Shown here: positions 57,001-64,000 of the stretch, in pieces | Layout: each line of letters starts with the position of its first letter | How positions within the stretch are numbered: the stretch's first letter is position 1 | DNA from: Phormidium ambiguum IAM M-71 | GTDB taxonomy: Bacteria > Cyanobacteriota > Cyanobacteriia > Cyanobacteriales > Aerosakkonemataceae | Assembly (NCBI RefSeq): GCF_001904725.1 | Contig: NZ_MRCE01000026.1 | Coordinates: forward strand, 22,034 to 86,033 | Reading direction: 5' to 3' | Length of the DNA stretch: 64,000 nt | The notes under the pieces: model-generated | Seen by the model: only the letters and a program-made list of their open reading frames with translations | The model's database searches: none | Told to the model about the DNA's origin: nothing | Translations under genes and position numbers: made by a program

Positions 57001-57354
57001 AGTTTTTCCCGAACCCGTACCTGTGGCAACAACAATGTTTTGTTGCTGCTCAATGACTGCCTTAACAGCTTTTTCCTGGTGTTCGTAAAGAGGACGAAGG
57101 CTGGGTGTGAATAAATTTGCCATGTCTGGATGCAAAACATTCCGATCGACCAATTCTTGAACGCTATGGGCTGGTCGATAAGGTTGTGAGCCTTCTAGAT
57201 AAGGATGCTGCCAAACGATTCCCGGCTGCTCCAACTGTTGTTTCAAACCATAGCGCAGATGCGGGTCGCGCAACGGATAAGCGGTGAGTAAGTAACGAAT
57301 GAAGTCTTCACGAGGCTGTTCGGCTGCTGCAATGGGGTCAAGATACTGAGTCAT
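51025..57354 (-). CDS. Very large DEAD/DEAH helicase with DUF1998 (DruE-like)
   Basis: A 2109-residue superfamily 2 helicase. Motif I ATGTGSGKT (about 110-118), motif II VVDEAHTYNG, motif III ATSASLGD, motif V TTLEMGVDIGEL and motif VI QRAGRAGRR are all present. Cys pairs follow (CINPKC, CDDCDSP, CYQCGQ). Near the C-terminus is a DUF1998 zinc region: YDNVPGGAGYSRR and CSCDTSCYDCLRTYSNQ. Size and plan match DruE of Druantia; MrfA-type helicases are much shorter. I chose ATG 57354 since it overlaps the upstream stop as ATGA; an ATG 12 bases earlier is possible. It is the last gene of a coupled three-gene operon. Confidence 0.8.
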   Translation of the reverse strand: MTQYLDPIAAAEQPREDFIRYLLTAYPLRDPHLRYGLKQQLEQPGIVWQHPYLEGSQPYRPAHSVQELVDRNVLHPDMANLFTPSLRPLYEHQEKAVKAVIEQQQNIVVATGTGSGKTECFLIPMLNLLLREGANLSLVGVRALILYPMNALVNDQVKRLRKLLCRQETTAIRFGFYTSRTETKKEKATESLRAEFQAYESNELRELFTQVEKVSLDLTTREKLIEQAIEKTLKVQAISREEIWEKPPHILVTNYSMLEHMLIRPVERSKIFRVSASTFKMLVVDEAHTYNGSTGSEVSMLLQRLKKAVEIEQPGRIRCIATSASLGDASADTNILKFAEEFFDEQFSQVIRGDRVTATERLGIPYTLPAEFTDEEILGYLSILDLPALNAPLSQWLDRLIGIVPAPQLVAAQSQAGDDIHKLLWFALKQHPHFHRLINILSRRSQPWQKIVQSKELWGINLPINLGGSINDSDAKQALAHLLQLGTLARENPDDLPLLPVRLHLLFRSLEGLYACINPKCSGAVRDPNYSEYPLRYGRLYLNEKITCDDCDSPVLELGSCYQCGQAYAITQVNNLSQLETLPRTNQELRENSRIYTLTSGILESITEEEEVGETEEEKESEKPCTFTISNRDGWIGIPSVTPFSPTDPAEGNFHLAWHRQKDDKGLDGCYLPKCAACGAKPIRARAINLFVAYTDAPLQAMIDSLFALLPEPESNQRNLSKRKLLTFSDGRQDAAFFASDYQRNHSETLYRQMIWEAFHEAKGTDNIASINQVVNKLKDKFLEISIPHPDRDSKLNYRSYVPGDLLEDKELQNRRDCQTRAEARAQELLVREFAIRLARRLSLEAFGLLACHTDFPDESLFERVAERFHISKHEAGIFLTGITDIIRRTGIVSIKGASQYFPEIGGIEGARNAMLDSQGCSLNYLFLEKPKDNVKKYQESPDFLPKLKLSGELSKVQNRLGWYYLKLFGKQLPSREDFTWLFRQLQDSGLLVSAKYGYQLNWNLLNLIETKQDWYQCNCCQQLVHVPRLSKISQPNINVWGCPVRLCEGTLQPYTSEKIEKVANEHYLQHLIKNRLPLPLRSQEHTAQLGVSELEKRENRFRRGQINMLSCSTTLEMGVDIGELQAVVLRNFPPHVSNYQQRAGRAGRRTDGVAITLMYGQRRPHDRFYFEQPEQLIAGSNQIPKLDADNFQIQQRHIRAELLSAFLSNYGIGAEAVTIADFLSLPKLDQGITSDFSPPPTSMVSELQEWLRTDTAYSIAQSWLNRLKSLASVQDVLKKFLDALSAFQQEQLEDWNSLVSPLIILRQDISLETERKKRDGLEKRRNGIEAELEKIANRRLHEELVQASILPIYGFPIDVVRLLTGESNEFKSSQGRHRLERDRRLALGEYAPGQEIVVDDRVYQSVGILRPNDLEKKYYWVCKNCNHFQASTVEEVVEECPVCGWEPTPATAQKMKAYKVPKAFTTDWTATPKVTPYTKPQRQPTSQVFLAKDGDEENREKFLDESGIYSLTVSQSGRFFLANQGVLGNGKGFNKQGFAICQSCGKDLSEMVKKEREANNQTSRSKKSSASSKSSRPSHNHPITGRECSGSYSFTHLGHEFRSDLIKIQFDRLTKPKPLFGEVSHFGDEQTISSVSDNPNQSINGLGFWHSLTYAILAAAAQVIDVPRTELDGLFRPLANGQAEIVIYDNVPGGAGYSRRIAVQFEEVLEKAYWIVASCSCDTSCYDCLRTYSNQPFHNELNRHVVAQFLKPLVEQMKPDPELEKFAPNANRISLSQMAIRLPALCRMASSISTIYLPTLIDSFGLNNGSPLSWFKLLTDAVYSMQRNDMPLEVIVNQLPELNNVLDLAQEQRSHLQVLRKRLQQWIDQGLLHLYQTSIETLPTLCLNTHQHNRIALELHRSLQLNESFEWFQTRSPEGVEIVLNRLQNLRQQARLVPSSELEDPDTLVIFPEPNWGKLSLTELRQKLRMDHILSDSKIKSVVYRDRYLDESGARILADLLQGEWFSANSTFHIYVLEDSKSPLASQRKTQIEAALTGLNVIGIQPQVKVQPQHQRSHFRHGRELVIHRADDRKYKIIFDMGLNFVEVNSDVTYSIKQSTYVVITRAS

Positions 57355-58277
57355 ACTAATATACATCCCAAACGTTCAAACGCTTCTTTAATGAGAGGCC
57401 AATAAGTTGAGGGAAAATATCGAGTTCGATACCTTTCCTGGTCAGGTTTAGAAAGATGCCAAAACCATTTGGCATAAATGCTCGGCAAGATAACGCCAGA
57501 AAGATTTAGCCTTCCGTGTGGTTCATCCCAATGAATTTTGAGAGGATACGCCGTCTCTTTGTCTTTGTGGAACATCGCCAGAATTGCCATGTCTGGCTCT
57601 AACTCATAAAAAGCTTGTTCTGCAAACCAAAGATACTCACCTGTAGGTAGTTTTAGTAATGTCTGTTCCTGCAATTCCTGATGAATCAGAGGTTTCCAAC
57701 GCTCTTGTTGAGAAGTATCTTGTTCGGGCAGATACTGCTGAATTGTACTCTCATTAGGCCAATTTCTGATTGTTAACGGGTTTTTTCGCCAAGGAGAACG
57801 TAGCAGGGCTTTCGACGGCTGGCGGGGATAAGGTAAATTGTCAATACTATCAGCGACAGTCAGCAACCGAATCCCGACTTGGCTTAGACAATCTCTGAGT
57901 CTATGGAATCCCTGTATTTTTGGACGTATGCGTAGCTCATCGTTACTTTGCTCGGTTTTAAGTACTTGATGAGCTAGGGCAAGGTAAGCGCGATCGCCTT
58001 GGAATAGCAGCCCAGTCAAATTATCTCGCTCTAAAGCCAGCAGAGTTGGGGGAGCCATACAATAACGATTTCCAATACCAGCTAAAATTTCACCTTGCGC
58101 TTGTAGTTCCATCAGATTTGTCTGGATTTCCTTCTCTAACTCATCTGGCGACTGATTGGGTGAGATACTTGAACGCATCAGCGAAACAATTTGCTGCTTG
58201 GTCAAAGTTGTTGGTAGTGCGGGATTAATAGGATGACGATGATTGCTAAGCAAAAAAGTTATTTTCTCAATATCCAT
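57351..58277 (-). CDS. Middle protein of the helicase operon, winged-helix-like N-terminus
   Basis: A 308-residue protein I do not recognise. The first 80 residues look like a winged helix (LTKQQIVSLMRSSI, ELEKEIQTNLMELQAQGEI, then GIGNRYCMAPP). The C-terminal half is rich in Trp and Tyr (GEYLWFAEQAFYELEPDMA, YAKWFWHLSKPDQERYRTRY). Its ATG shares a base with the upstream stop (TAATG) and its own stop overlaps the helicase start (ATGA). Such tight coupling suggests a stoichiometric complex with both neighbours. Confidence 0.7.
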   Translation of the reverse strand: MDIEKITFLLSNHRHPINPALPTTLTKQQIVSLMRSSISPNQSPDELEKEIQTNLMELQAQGEILAGIGNRYCMAPPTLLALERDNLTGLLFQGDRAYLALAHQVLKTEQSNDELRIRPKIQGFHRLRDCLSQVGIRLLTVADSIDNLPYPRQPSKALLRSPWRKNPLTIRNWPNESTIQQYLPEQDTSQQERWKPLIHQELQEQTLLKLPTGEYLWFAEQAFYELEPDMAILAMFHKDKETAYPLKIHWDEPHGRLNLSGVILPSIYAKWFWHLSKPDQERYRTRYFPSTYWPLIKEAFERLGCILV

Positions 58278-61200
58278 TACTTAGCTCCCAACATTCGATC
58301 GACTTGTTCTCGTGATAGTGGTTGGAGTTCAATTGCTTGAAAATATTCAAGGGTTTGAAGGTGAGTAAGTGCCGTTTGATAGTTACTTAATCGAAGTAAA
58401 ACTATGTCTTTATAAACTGAATCCTTTGGAGTTTGAATTTCTAGAATTACCTCTTGTACTTGATTCGCCTTCAGAGCATTATCTAAAGTTTTCAAGAACA
58501 AGTTACGCTTTTGAGAGCGAACAGTAGCTAAATGCCAATTTCCTTTTTCTACCATTTGAATATGTTGACCTTTTGAATGTTTTACAACAGATAGTTTTTC
58601 TATTTTTAGCGAATCTTTTACCACCTTTTTAGAGGAAGGATTTAAAGACTCTAATAGTTTATTCAATTTAGTCTTTAAAATTTTTCCATCTAACCAATCT
58701 GGAAAATGATATTGATGATTTTCTAGATTCTCAATAAGAGATTTTAAATGAATGCGATTTAAATCTAGATTAAGTTTTTTAACTGCATCGAGCAATTCTT
58801 CTATAGACTCATTGTTGCCCAGAATAGTATAGCAATAATTCGCTAAATCCTCATTATGATTACTTTCTTCAGGCAAATCGTATTGACCGCTACCGCACCA
58901 CAAACCCAACAATTTAGGTAACTGTTGAGGGCTGAATAGTTGAATTTGATAGATGCCAGGAGGTAGACTAAGGTGAACTGTAGTAGCAGCTGGATTTTGT
59001 TTGATCGAAAAGAATTGAATTTCTTCTGGTTTCTTATCAGGTAAAAGTAAATTCCAACAAGATAATATGTATGACTTGTCATGCTGCAACCCTAAGACAT
59101 GAATAGCTTGATTAGCCCAATTCCAAGTAATATTATCAGGCAAGATATCTATCTCCAGCAACCGTTGCGGCTCTAAACCGAAACGCTGGTAATCTAAAGC
59201 ATAAAAGTTAGATTTAGGTAATAAATTGTGCAAAGCTGCCAGATTAATCACTAAAATTCCCGATCGATCTGCTTGGCATTGATAGCTAATTCTCTCATTA
59301 CCATCGGCTAAAAATAGAATCACTTCTTCCAAAGGCCATAATCCTTCAAATTTAATTCTTTCTGCCCAAAATTTTTCTATAGCATCATATTTTATGGGTA
59401 AGTCTGCTTGAGAAAATCCTGAATCGCTGCAAATTTTTAATGGATTGATTTCAGTGAATGCAGTTAATTGATAGTGAGATTGTACCTCAAATCGATAACA
59501 CCATTGTCGGGACTCAAACCAGAAGCGTGCTTCATAGCATCCTGGTTCAGTAATCCATTGGTTTAAAGGGATGGCAGACCAGCGTTTATTTGGAAGTAAA
59601 TTTTTTAAGATTCGACAAATAATTGTGCGTTCGGTAATATTTTCAATTAAAACGTTTAGAGTTAAGGCTTGATTGAGAGGTGGATACCAGAACTCTGGTA
59701 CTTCTAAATAAACTGACTTTTTGCCTTTCAATCTCAGACCTCTCAAGATAGGCTGTTCATCCTCTGCTAGTTTCCAGCAAATAATTTGTGATTGAGCCGT
59801 TTCAGGTAGATTTAACATAATTGAAGACTCTGGGGTAGTGAGTCTAATTTGCCAACCGCGCCACCCTCTTAGACTCGAGGGAATGCAACTATCGAGTAGC
59901 TCTATTCCGTTAGCTAATTCAGATTCGATCTCTTTTGGCGTAAAGTAGATAATCTCTTCTGAACCAATAATTATAGGATTAGGCAGGTATAGTGGTAAAT
60001 GGTTTCCTGTTATAGCATCAAATATCAAGCAAGGAAGCTGATTGGTAATACCTTTATAGTACCAATGCAGAAGAGATTGGCGGTTGTGATCTAGAAGTTG
60101 ACAATTCCAGTTTTCTGCTATTTGATTCACATCAATCACTAACTCTGGAATTTCTAAATCTCCATAACTTGGAATTATATTTTCCCAATTAGCTTCAGGA
60201 ATTTGGCAATAAGTTCCTCGTAAGTTTCGCCATGCAGGTTTCCAAATCGTTTGTTTCGGCAGGACTAATTGAGTATTCAATGAATCGGTAACATCCAAAC
60301 TCAAAATTAGGGGTTTGCTACGCCGACTAATAATTTTTTGAGTGCGAGCAGAACCTGTTCTAGGCGTTAAAACCCGAATCAGAGCGCTCCAGTTGCGTAA
60401 AAAAAAGTTTTGTGGCAAATAATAGTTGCCTAAGAGTTCTTCTCGTTGATTTTCGTCTTGCAAAGCTTGGGGAGAAGCTTGTTGACGCTCTAATTCTTGG
60501 GCAATAATAGCAATACCTTGTAGAAGTTGCCCAGAAATAAATTCAACTTCTTCGTCTTCAGAGTAACTAGATTTGAGGAAGTTAATCAGCGTTCCCCATT
60601 GTGGATGTTTTTCCTGACAAAAGTTTAATAGGAGTTGAGAAAGGTCTTCAGCAGGAGTGTGGGACAGTTCCCACCAGCCATATTCGTCAGCAAGTTCCTG
60701 AACTAGTTGAGCAAAATGACCTAAATTCTGTTCTGGAACGCCGCTCTGAAGCCACAAAGTTGAAACATACTTATAGCCTCCTTTAGCTCGGATTAAACCT
60801 AAAAGTTCAATCCCTTCATCAACAATTTGACGTAGGGTATTTTCTACTCCTTGGTTGTGATGAATGTCCAAACGATCGCAAAAGCCTTGCCAAAACTTTT
60901 CACTGGAATAATAATAAGCATATTCGGAGAGTGCAAACGTAATAACTTTTAACCAGTTCTGTTCCAATTCATAGAATTCTTCATAGAGTGAAGTATAAGT
61001 AACACGGTCTAACCGTTTCAGGTTTTGACCCACAATATCAAGCAATTCCTCGCTGGCATTACGTTGAATGCGGATGCTACCAAGAAATCTTTGTCCAGCA
61101 GGCCGCTCGCGATGAGACCAATACGGAAGAATTTTGTCTTCCCAAAGTTTTCGGGTATATTTAGCATTCATAAAGTTAGAGTTAAGATTTGTCTTCCCAT

Positions 61201-62020
61201 TCTGAAACTTTTGCGTTAGTTGCTGAGGTAAAGAGGTTTGTGCTACTCTTTCTTTTTCTTTAGCGAGGTATTCTAGAGATTGTTTTAAAAGCAATTCCTG
61301 TTGTTGTAGCTCCTGAATCTGCGTTTGGAGATTAGTTGATTCAGCTGTTAATAGGCAGCTTTGAGTTTTTAGTTCTAGCAAATCCTGTTCTAGGACTGTT
61401 TTTTGCTGTTGCCAATCTGCGACTTCGGTTTGTAGTTGATTTAGTTCCGAGTGACAGGAGTCTAAACTGTTTTCAACGTATTGCTTCTCTTGAGAAGTTG
61501 CTGCTAAAGAACGGTTAAGTTCTATCTCCTGATTTTTTAAGTTCTGTAACTGTGTTTTGAGAAGATATGATTCTGTTTCTAAGTTCTGAACTTGGTGTTC
61601 TACAGTAAGAAGTGCTTGGTCAAGGTCTTTTTTACGATTCTCCTGCTTTAAAACTTCTGTTTGCAGGTCTGCCAGGGCAGTCTCTATTTGTTGTTTTTGA
61701 GCTAGTGCAGTGGAAATAGCTTGTTGAAGGGTAGCTTCTTGCTGCTTTAAGTTTTCAGTTTCCGTTTGCAGTTGTGAGAGACATTGCTTGAGTTCTGTTT
61801 TCTGAGTTTCTAGTTCTTCAACCTGATTTTGTACAAATGGCAGCTTACCACCGATCTGTCGCTTACGCTGAAGGTCTATAATTGATACTCCCGCTGCGGT
61901 TGCGGGGATTGTAATTAGCCCAGTCAAAGCGGCTCTTTTAATGTCTCTGTCCAACACAAAATTGAGACTAAAGCCAACGCTGAAGCTAATAGCACCCAGA
62001 ATCAACCATTTTCTAGTCAT
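58277..62020 (-). CDS. Large membrane-anchored coiled-coil protein (DruH-like position)
   Basis: A 1247-residue protein. Two membrane helices open it (about 5-23 WLILGAISFSVGFSLNFVL, and 29-50), followed by about 200 residues of glutamine- and leucine-rich coiled coil (60-265). The remaining 950 residues are soluble, starting LPYWSHRERPAGQRFLGS, and have no motif I know. It is the first gene of the operon with the DUF1998 helicase. A large unknown protein next to DruE is the layout of Druantia type III (DruH-DruE), but the match is by size and order only. The anchor would place the system at the inner membrane. Confidence 0.65.
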   Translation of the reverse strand: MTRKWLILGAISFSVGFSLNFVLDRDIKRAALTGLITIPATAAGVSIIDLQRKRQIGGKLPFVQNQVEELETQKTELKQCLSQLQTETENLKQQEATLQQAISTALAQKQQIETALADLQTEVLKQENRKKDLDQALLTVEHQVQNLETESYLLKTQLQNLKNQEIELNRSLAATSQEKQYVENSLDSCHSELNQLQTEVADWQQQKTVLEQDLLELKTQSCLLTAESTNLQTQIQELQQQELLLKQSLEYLAKEKERVAQTSLPQQLTQKFQNGKTNLNSNFMNAKYTRKLWEDKILPYWSHRERPAGQRFLGSIRIQRNASEELLDIVGQNLKRLDRVTYTSLYEEFYELEQNWLKVITFALSEYAYYYSSEKFWQGFCDRLDIHHNQGVENTLRQIVDEGIELLGLIRAKGGYKYVSTLWLQSGVPEQNLGHFAQLVQELADEYGWWELSHTPAEDLSQLLLNFCQEKHPQWGTLINFLKSSYSEDEEVEFISGQLLQGIAIIAQELERQQASPQALQDENQREELLGNYYLPQNFFLRNWSALIRVLTPRTGSARTQKIISRRSKPLILSLDVTDSLNTQLVLPKQTIWKPAWRNLRGTYCQIPEANWENIIPSYGDLEIPELVIDVNQIAENWNCQLLDHNRQSLLHWYYKGITNQLPCLIFDAITGNHLPLYLPNPIIIGSEEIIYFTPKEIESELANGIELLDSCIPSSLRGWRGWQIRLTTPESSIMLNLPETAQSQIICWKLAEDEQPILRGLRLKGKKSVYLEVPEFWYPPLNQALTLNVLIENITERTIICRILKNLLPNKRWSAIPLNQWITEPGCYEARFWFESRQWCYRFEVQSHYQLTAFTEINPLKICSDSGFSQADLPIKYDAIEKFWAERIKFEGLWPLEEVILFLADGNERISYQCQADRSGILVINLAALHNLLPKSNFYALDYQRFGLEPQRLLEIDILPDNITWNWANQAIHVLGLQHDKSYILSCWNLLLPDKKPEEIQFFSIKQNPAATTVHLSLPPGIYQIQLFSPQQLPKLLGLWCGSGQYDLPEESNHNEDLANYCYTILGNNESIEELLDAVKKLNLDLNRIHLKSLIENLENHQYHFPDWLDGKILKTKLNKLLESLNPSSKKVVKDSLKIEKLSVVKHSKGQHIQMVEKGNWHLATVRSQKRNLFLKTLDNALKANQVQEVILEIQTPKDSVYKDIVLLRLSNYQTALTHLQTLEYFQAIELQPLSREQVDRMLGAK

Positions 62021-62300
62021 GTAATATTTAAAAGGTATGAGCCAGATTAAAGGGTTAGTAACGAAGGTTACATTCTCCTTGATCTAAGGATTCCCATAAC
62101 CGCAGTAAAGTTTAGGTTACTTCACACTTAAAATGTAAAGATTTATGAAGATTCTACCCTGCTTGCCAATTGAAATATTTAATTTAACCTGTGCGGTTAA
62201 GCGATCGCGATTTTCTGAGACTGGGCAAACAAGAATTCGGTAATTTCTAGCATTGGGATAGCGTACCCAAGAGCTACCCCAAAACTTAGCTCTTACCTGT
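62021..62300. promoter_or_regulatory. Upstream region of the helicase operon
   Basis: A 280-bp gap holding the promoter of the minus-strand operon. One HIP1 octamer lies near 62202. I see no clear sigma-70 pair, hairpin or gene in it. Confidence 0.4.
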
Positions 62301-62621
62301 TTAGACTTCTAAATTAACTTTGATGCTACAACCAAAAGCTTGCCGAAAAGCTGCTTCCACGTCGGGTAACTTTTTATTAGCTATTCGGAGAACTGGCACA
62401 GAAGAAAGCCTAATAACAGCTTGACTATCATTGATAGCCACAAGTTTTCCATGCTGGCGCATTAACTCTTTAGTAGTACGTTCTGATATATGACCAAGCA
62501 CACATTGCCAGGTTAGATCAAGCATATTTTGAATGGCTTCTTCCACTTGCTTATAAAGGTTGTTTTTTTGATTGATTAAAGGCAGTTCTAATTGGACAAA
62601 ACTTTGAGATGGCATTGTCAT
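62301..62621 (-). CDS. Small conserved-looking protein
   Basis: A 106-residue protein with a leucine-rich opening (VQLELPLINQKN), a helical middle (QVEEAIQNMLDLTWQCVLGH) and a C-terminal strand-helix-strand unit (QAVIRLSSVPVLRI, KLPDVEAAFRQAFG, IKVNLEV). The last part resembles the C-terminal domain of cyanobacterial DnaX in form. It is too short to be DnaX. Function unknown. Confidence 0.55.
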   Translation of the reverse strand: MTMPSQSFVQLELPLINQKNNLYKQVEEAIQNMLDLTWQCVLGHISERTTKELMRQHGKLVAINDSQAVIRLSSVPVLRIANKKLPDVEAAFRQAFGCSIKVNLEV

Positions 62622-62855
62622 AACTCCTAATTGAGACTGATTATTTTTACTGAGAAGATGCTGATTGCTCTACTTTGCTTCCCACATCCGATATCTCCAT
62701 ACTCCCTGAAATACAAAGGTTTGACGGCTCTGGTTAAGTAGCATCTTTGGCACACCGCCGTCACTTTACTAAAACTGAGCCAAAATGGAGCTAAATCATA
62801 AATTGCTAGATGTTATACAAGTTAAATAGACATTTGTAGAGATAAAACACTCAAA
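62622..62855. promoter_or_regulatory. Divergent gap before the NB-ARC gene
   Basis: A 234-bp gap between two divergent genes. It must carry both promoters. Nothing else is visible, and no repeat family seen elsewhere in the window occurs here. Confidence 0.35.
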
Positions 62856-63953
62856 ATGGCAACGACTCTCAGAGCTTCTCAACGAGGTTTAGAAATTGTT
62901 GATATGGAAAGAAGAAAGAAGGGATGGAATAAACAAGCCGCTTGCTGGTGCCAAAAGGCTAAAACTTCCGTTGCATCATTGAAACGATTTTGGCAGAGCA
63001 AGCCCATTCAACAAGATGTTTTCCAAGAAATTTGTCAAGCTGTAGGAATTGAGAAGTGGGAGACGATAGTTGATAATAATCCCCAAAGTCAGAGCAATTC
63101 AAAAGTAGAGTTTTTTGCCTATGACGATGCTTGGGTGGGTCGAAAACATCTGGTTGCTGAACTTATAGAGAAGGTTAACTCTTCGTGCCGCCTGTTATTC
63201 CTTGTTGGCATTACTGGTATTGGTAAAACTGCTTTAGCTGAAAAGTTAGCAGTGGAGTTACAGTCGAATTGGTTGCCAGGAGACTGGAGTAAGTTTCATC
63301 AAGAAAATTTTGAAAACGAGCAACAAGCGAATGACTTTGCTAGCGTAGCAATTCGCTGCTTGGAAAAATGGGGAGAACAGATAGCGCCAGATGACCGCCA
63401 GAATACACAGCGATTGCTTTATCGATTAGTTAAGCGTTTGCAAGAGAATCGGTATTTAGTAGTAATAGATTCTCTAGAAAATATCATGGAAGGAAATGAA
63501 GAAGAGGGTTGGAATGATTTCAAAGATGAGTGGTGGATGAGATTTTTTGAAAGTTTGTTAGCAGCAGAATCTTGCCAAAGTCGGCTTATCTTAACCTCAC
63601 AAGATTTGCCAGGGCAGATTCCAGAACGTTACAAAAACTTCTGGGATTGTCAAATTTTAAGTGGACTAACAGCATTGGAACGGTTGGAGTTGTTCGAGAA
63701 GACGGGTTTGGAAATTGGCACAGATTCAGCAAATCGATCTTATCTCGAACGAATTGGTGCTGCTTATGAAGGGCATCCTTTGGCATTGCGGGTGATTGCT
63801 GGGGAAATTGGCGATAAGCCTTTTTATGGCAATGTGGTGGGTTATTGGAATAAATACGGGCATGAAATTGAAGAAGTAGAAAAGGCAATTGAGGAGGCTA
63901 GGACGCAAGGGATAAGAGCATCGGCAGATGACCAGTGGCAGTTAGATAAGTAA
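62856..63953 (+). CDS. Short HTH-NB-ARC STAND protein
   Basis: A 365-residue STAND NTPase. The N-terminal 75 residues form the same type of head as in the NACHT protein (NKQAACWCQKAKTSVASLKR, then FQEICQAVGIEKWETI). The NB-ARC has Walker A GITGIGKT (118-125), Walker B LVVIDSLE (Asp205), RLILTSQD and the GxP motif GHPLALRV (306-313). The frame ends at ASADDQWQLDK, just after the winged-helix region, so there is no sensor repeat domain. It is either a minimal STAND protein or the front half of a longer gene cut by a stop near the window edge. Confidence 0.7.
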   Translation: MATTLRASQRGLEIVDMERRKKGWNKQAACWCQKAKTSVASLKRFWQSKPIQQDVFQEICQAVGIEKWETIVDNNPQSQSNSKVEFFAYDDAWVGRKHLVAELIEKVNSSCRLLFLVGITGIGKTALAEKLAVELQSNWLPGDWSKFHQENFENEQQANDFASVAIRCLEKWGEQIAPDDRQNTQRLLYRLVKRLQENRYLVVIDSLENIMEGNEEEGWNDFKDEWWMRFFESLLAAESCQSRLILTSQDLPGQIPERYKNFWDCQILSGLTALERLELFEKTGLEIGTDSANRSYLERIGAAYEGHPLALRVIAGEIGDKPFYGNVVGYWNKYGHEIEEVEKAIEEARTQGIRASADDQWQLDK

Positions 63954-64000
63954 TTAGACAGAATTAATTACACAAATAAATAGTAGAATATTTTTAGATA

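Noticed and set aside
51025..57354. DISARM DrmA/DrmB or an MrfA-type repair helicase
   Set aside because: DISARM splits helicase and DUF1998 into two genes with a methylase nearby; MrfA is less than half this size. DruE fits size and domain order better.

Overview
The window is from a cyanobacterium, most likely a large filamentous one. HIP1 octamers (GCGATCGC) are scattered through it, palindromic cyanobacterial dispersed repeats fill the gaps, and gene content is typical of that phylum: Csx18 proteins, an RT-Cas1 fusion, and NACHT and NB-ARC proteins with short N-terminal helix-turn-helix heads. Almost the whole window is a defence island.

Layout. 1-3660: a pentapeptide-repeat protein, a tyrosine recombinase, and a peptidoglycan hydrolase gene cut off at its 5' end beside it. 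3790-22738: type III-B module 1, made of a WYL regulator, CARF-HEPN protein 1, csx18-cas1-cas2, a 26-repeat plus-strand CRISPR array, cmr2-cmr3-cmr4-cmr5-cmr6/cmr1, CARF-HEPN protein 2 and a kinase-WYL fusion. 22888-36943: module 2, made of a 13-repeat minus-strand array, a second csx18-cas1-cas2, a second cmr2-cmr3-cmr4-cmr5-cmr6/cmr1, a membrane effector candidate and CARF-HEPN protein 3. 37031-47030: a minus-strand RT-type adaptation cassette, made of array 3 (18 repeats), four small genes, cas2, a Cas1 that has lost catalytic residues, an IS4-family element, RT-Cas1 and array 4 (14 repeats). 47292-64000: an HTH-NACHT-repeat STAND protein, a three-gene translationally coupled operon ending in a DUF1998 helicase of about 2,100 residues (Druantia type III-like), a small conserved protein and a short HTH-NB-ARC protein.

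How the parts may work together. Three adaptation modules feed four arrays. All four arrays, read in the inferred transcript direction, end in the same eight bases, ATGGAAAC, so one crRNA 5' tag could load either Cmr complex. No cas6 is visible, so crRNA processing must come from a host RNase or from elsewhere in the genome. Both Cas10 proteins keep the GGDD cyclase motif but only the first keeps an HD motif, so module 2 probably acts by second messenger. The CARF-HEPN RNases and the membrane protein are the likely receivers. Arrays 3 and 4 share leader and promoter sequence, and their two cas1 transcription units share a pair of 21-bp sites spaced exactly 33 bp apart, so they look co-regulated. 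Product names rest on motif and architecture recognition by eye; no database search was possible.
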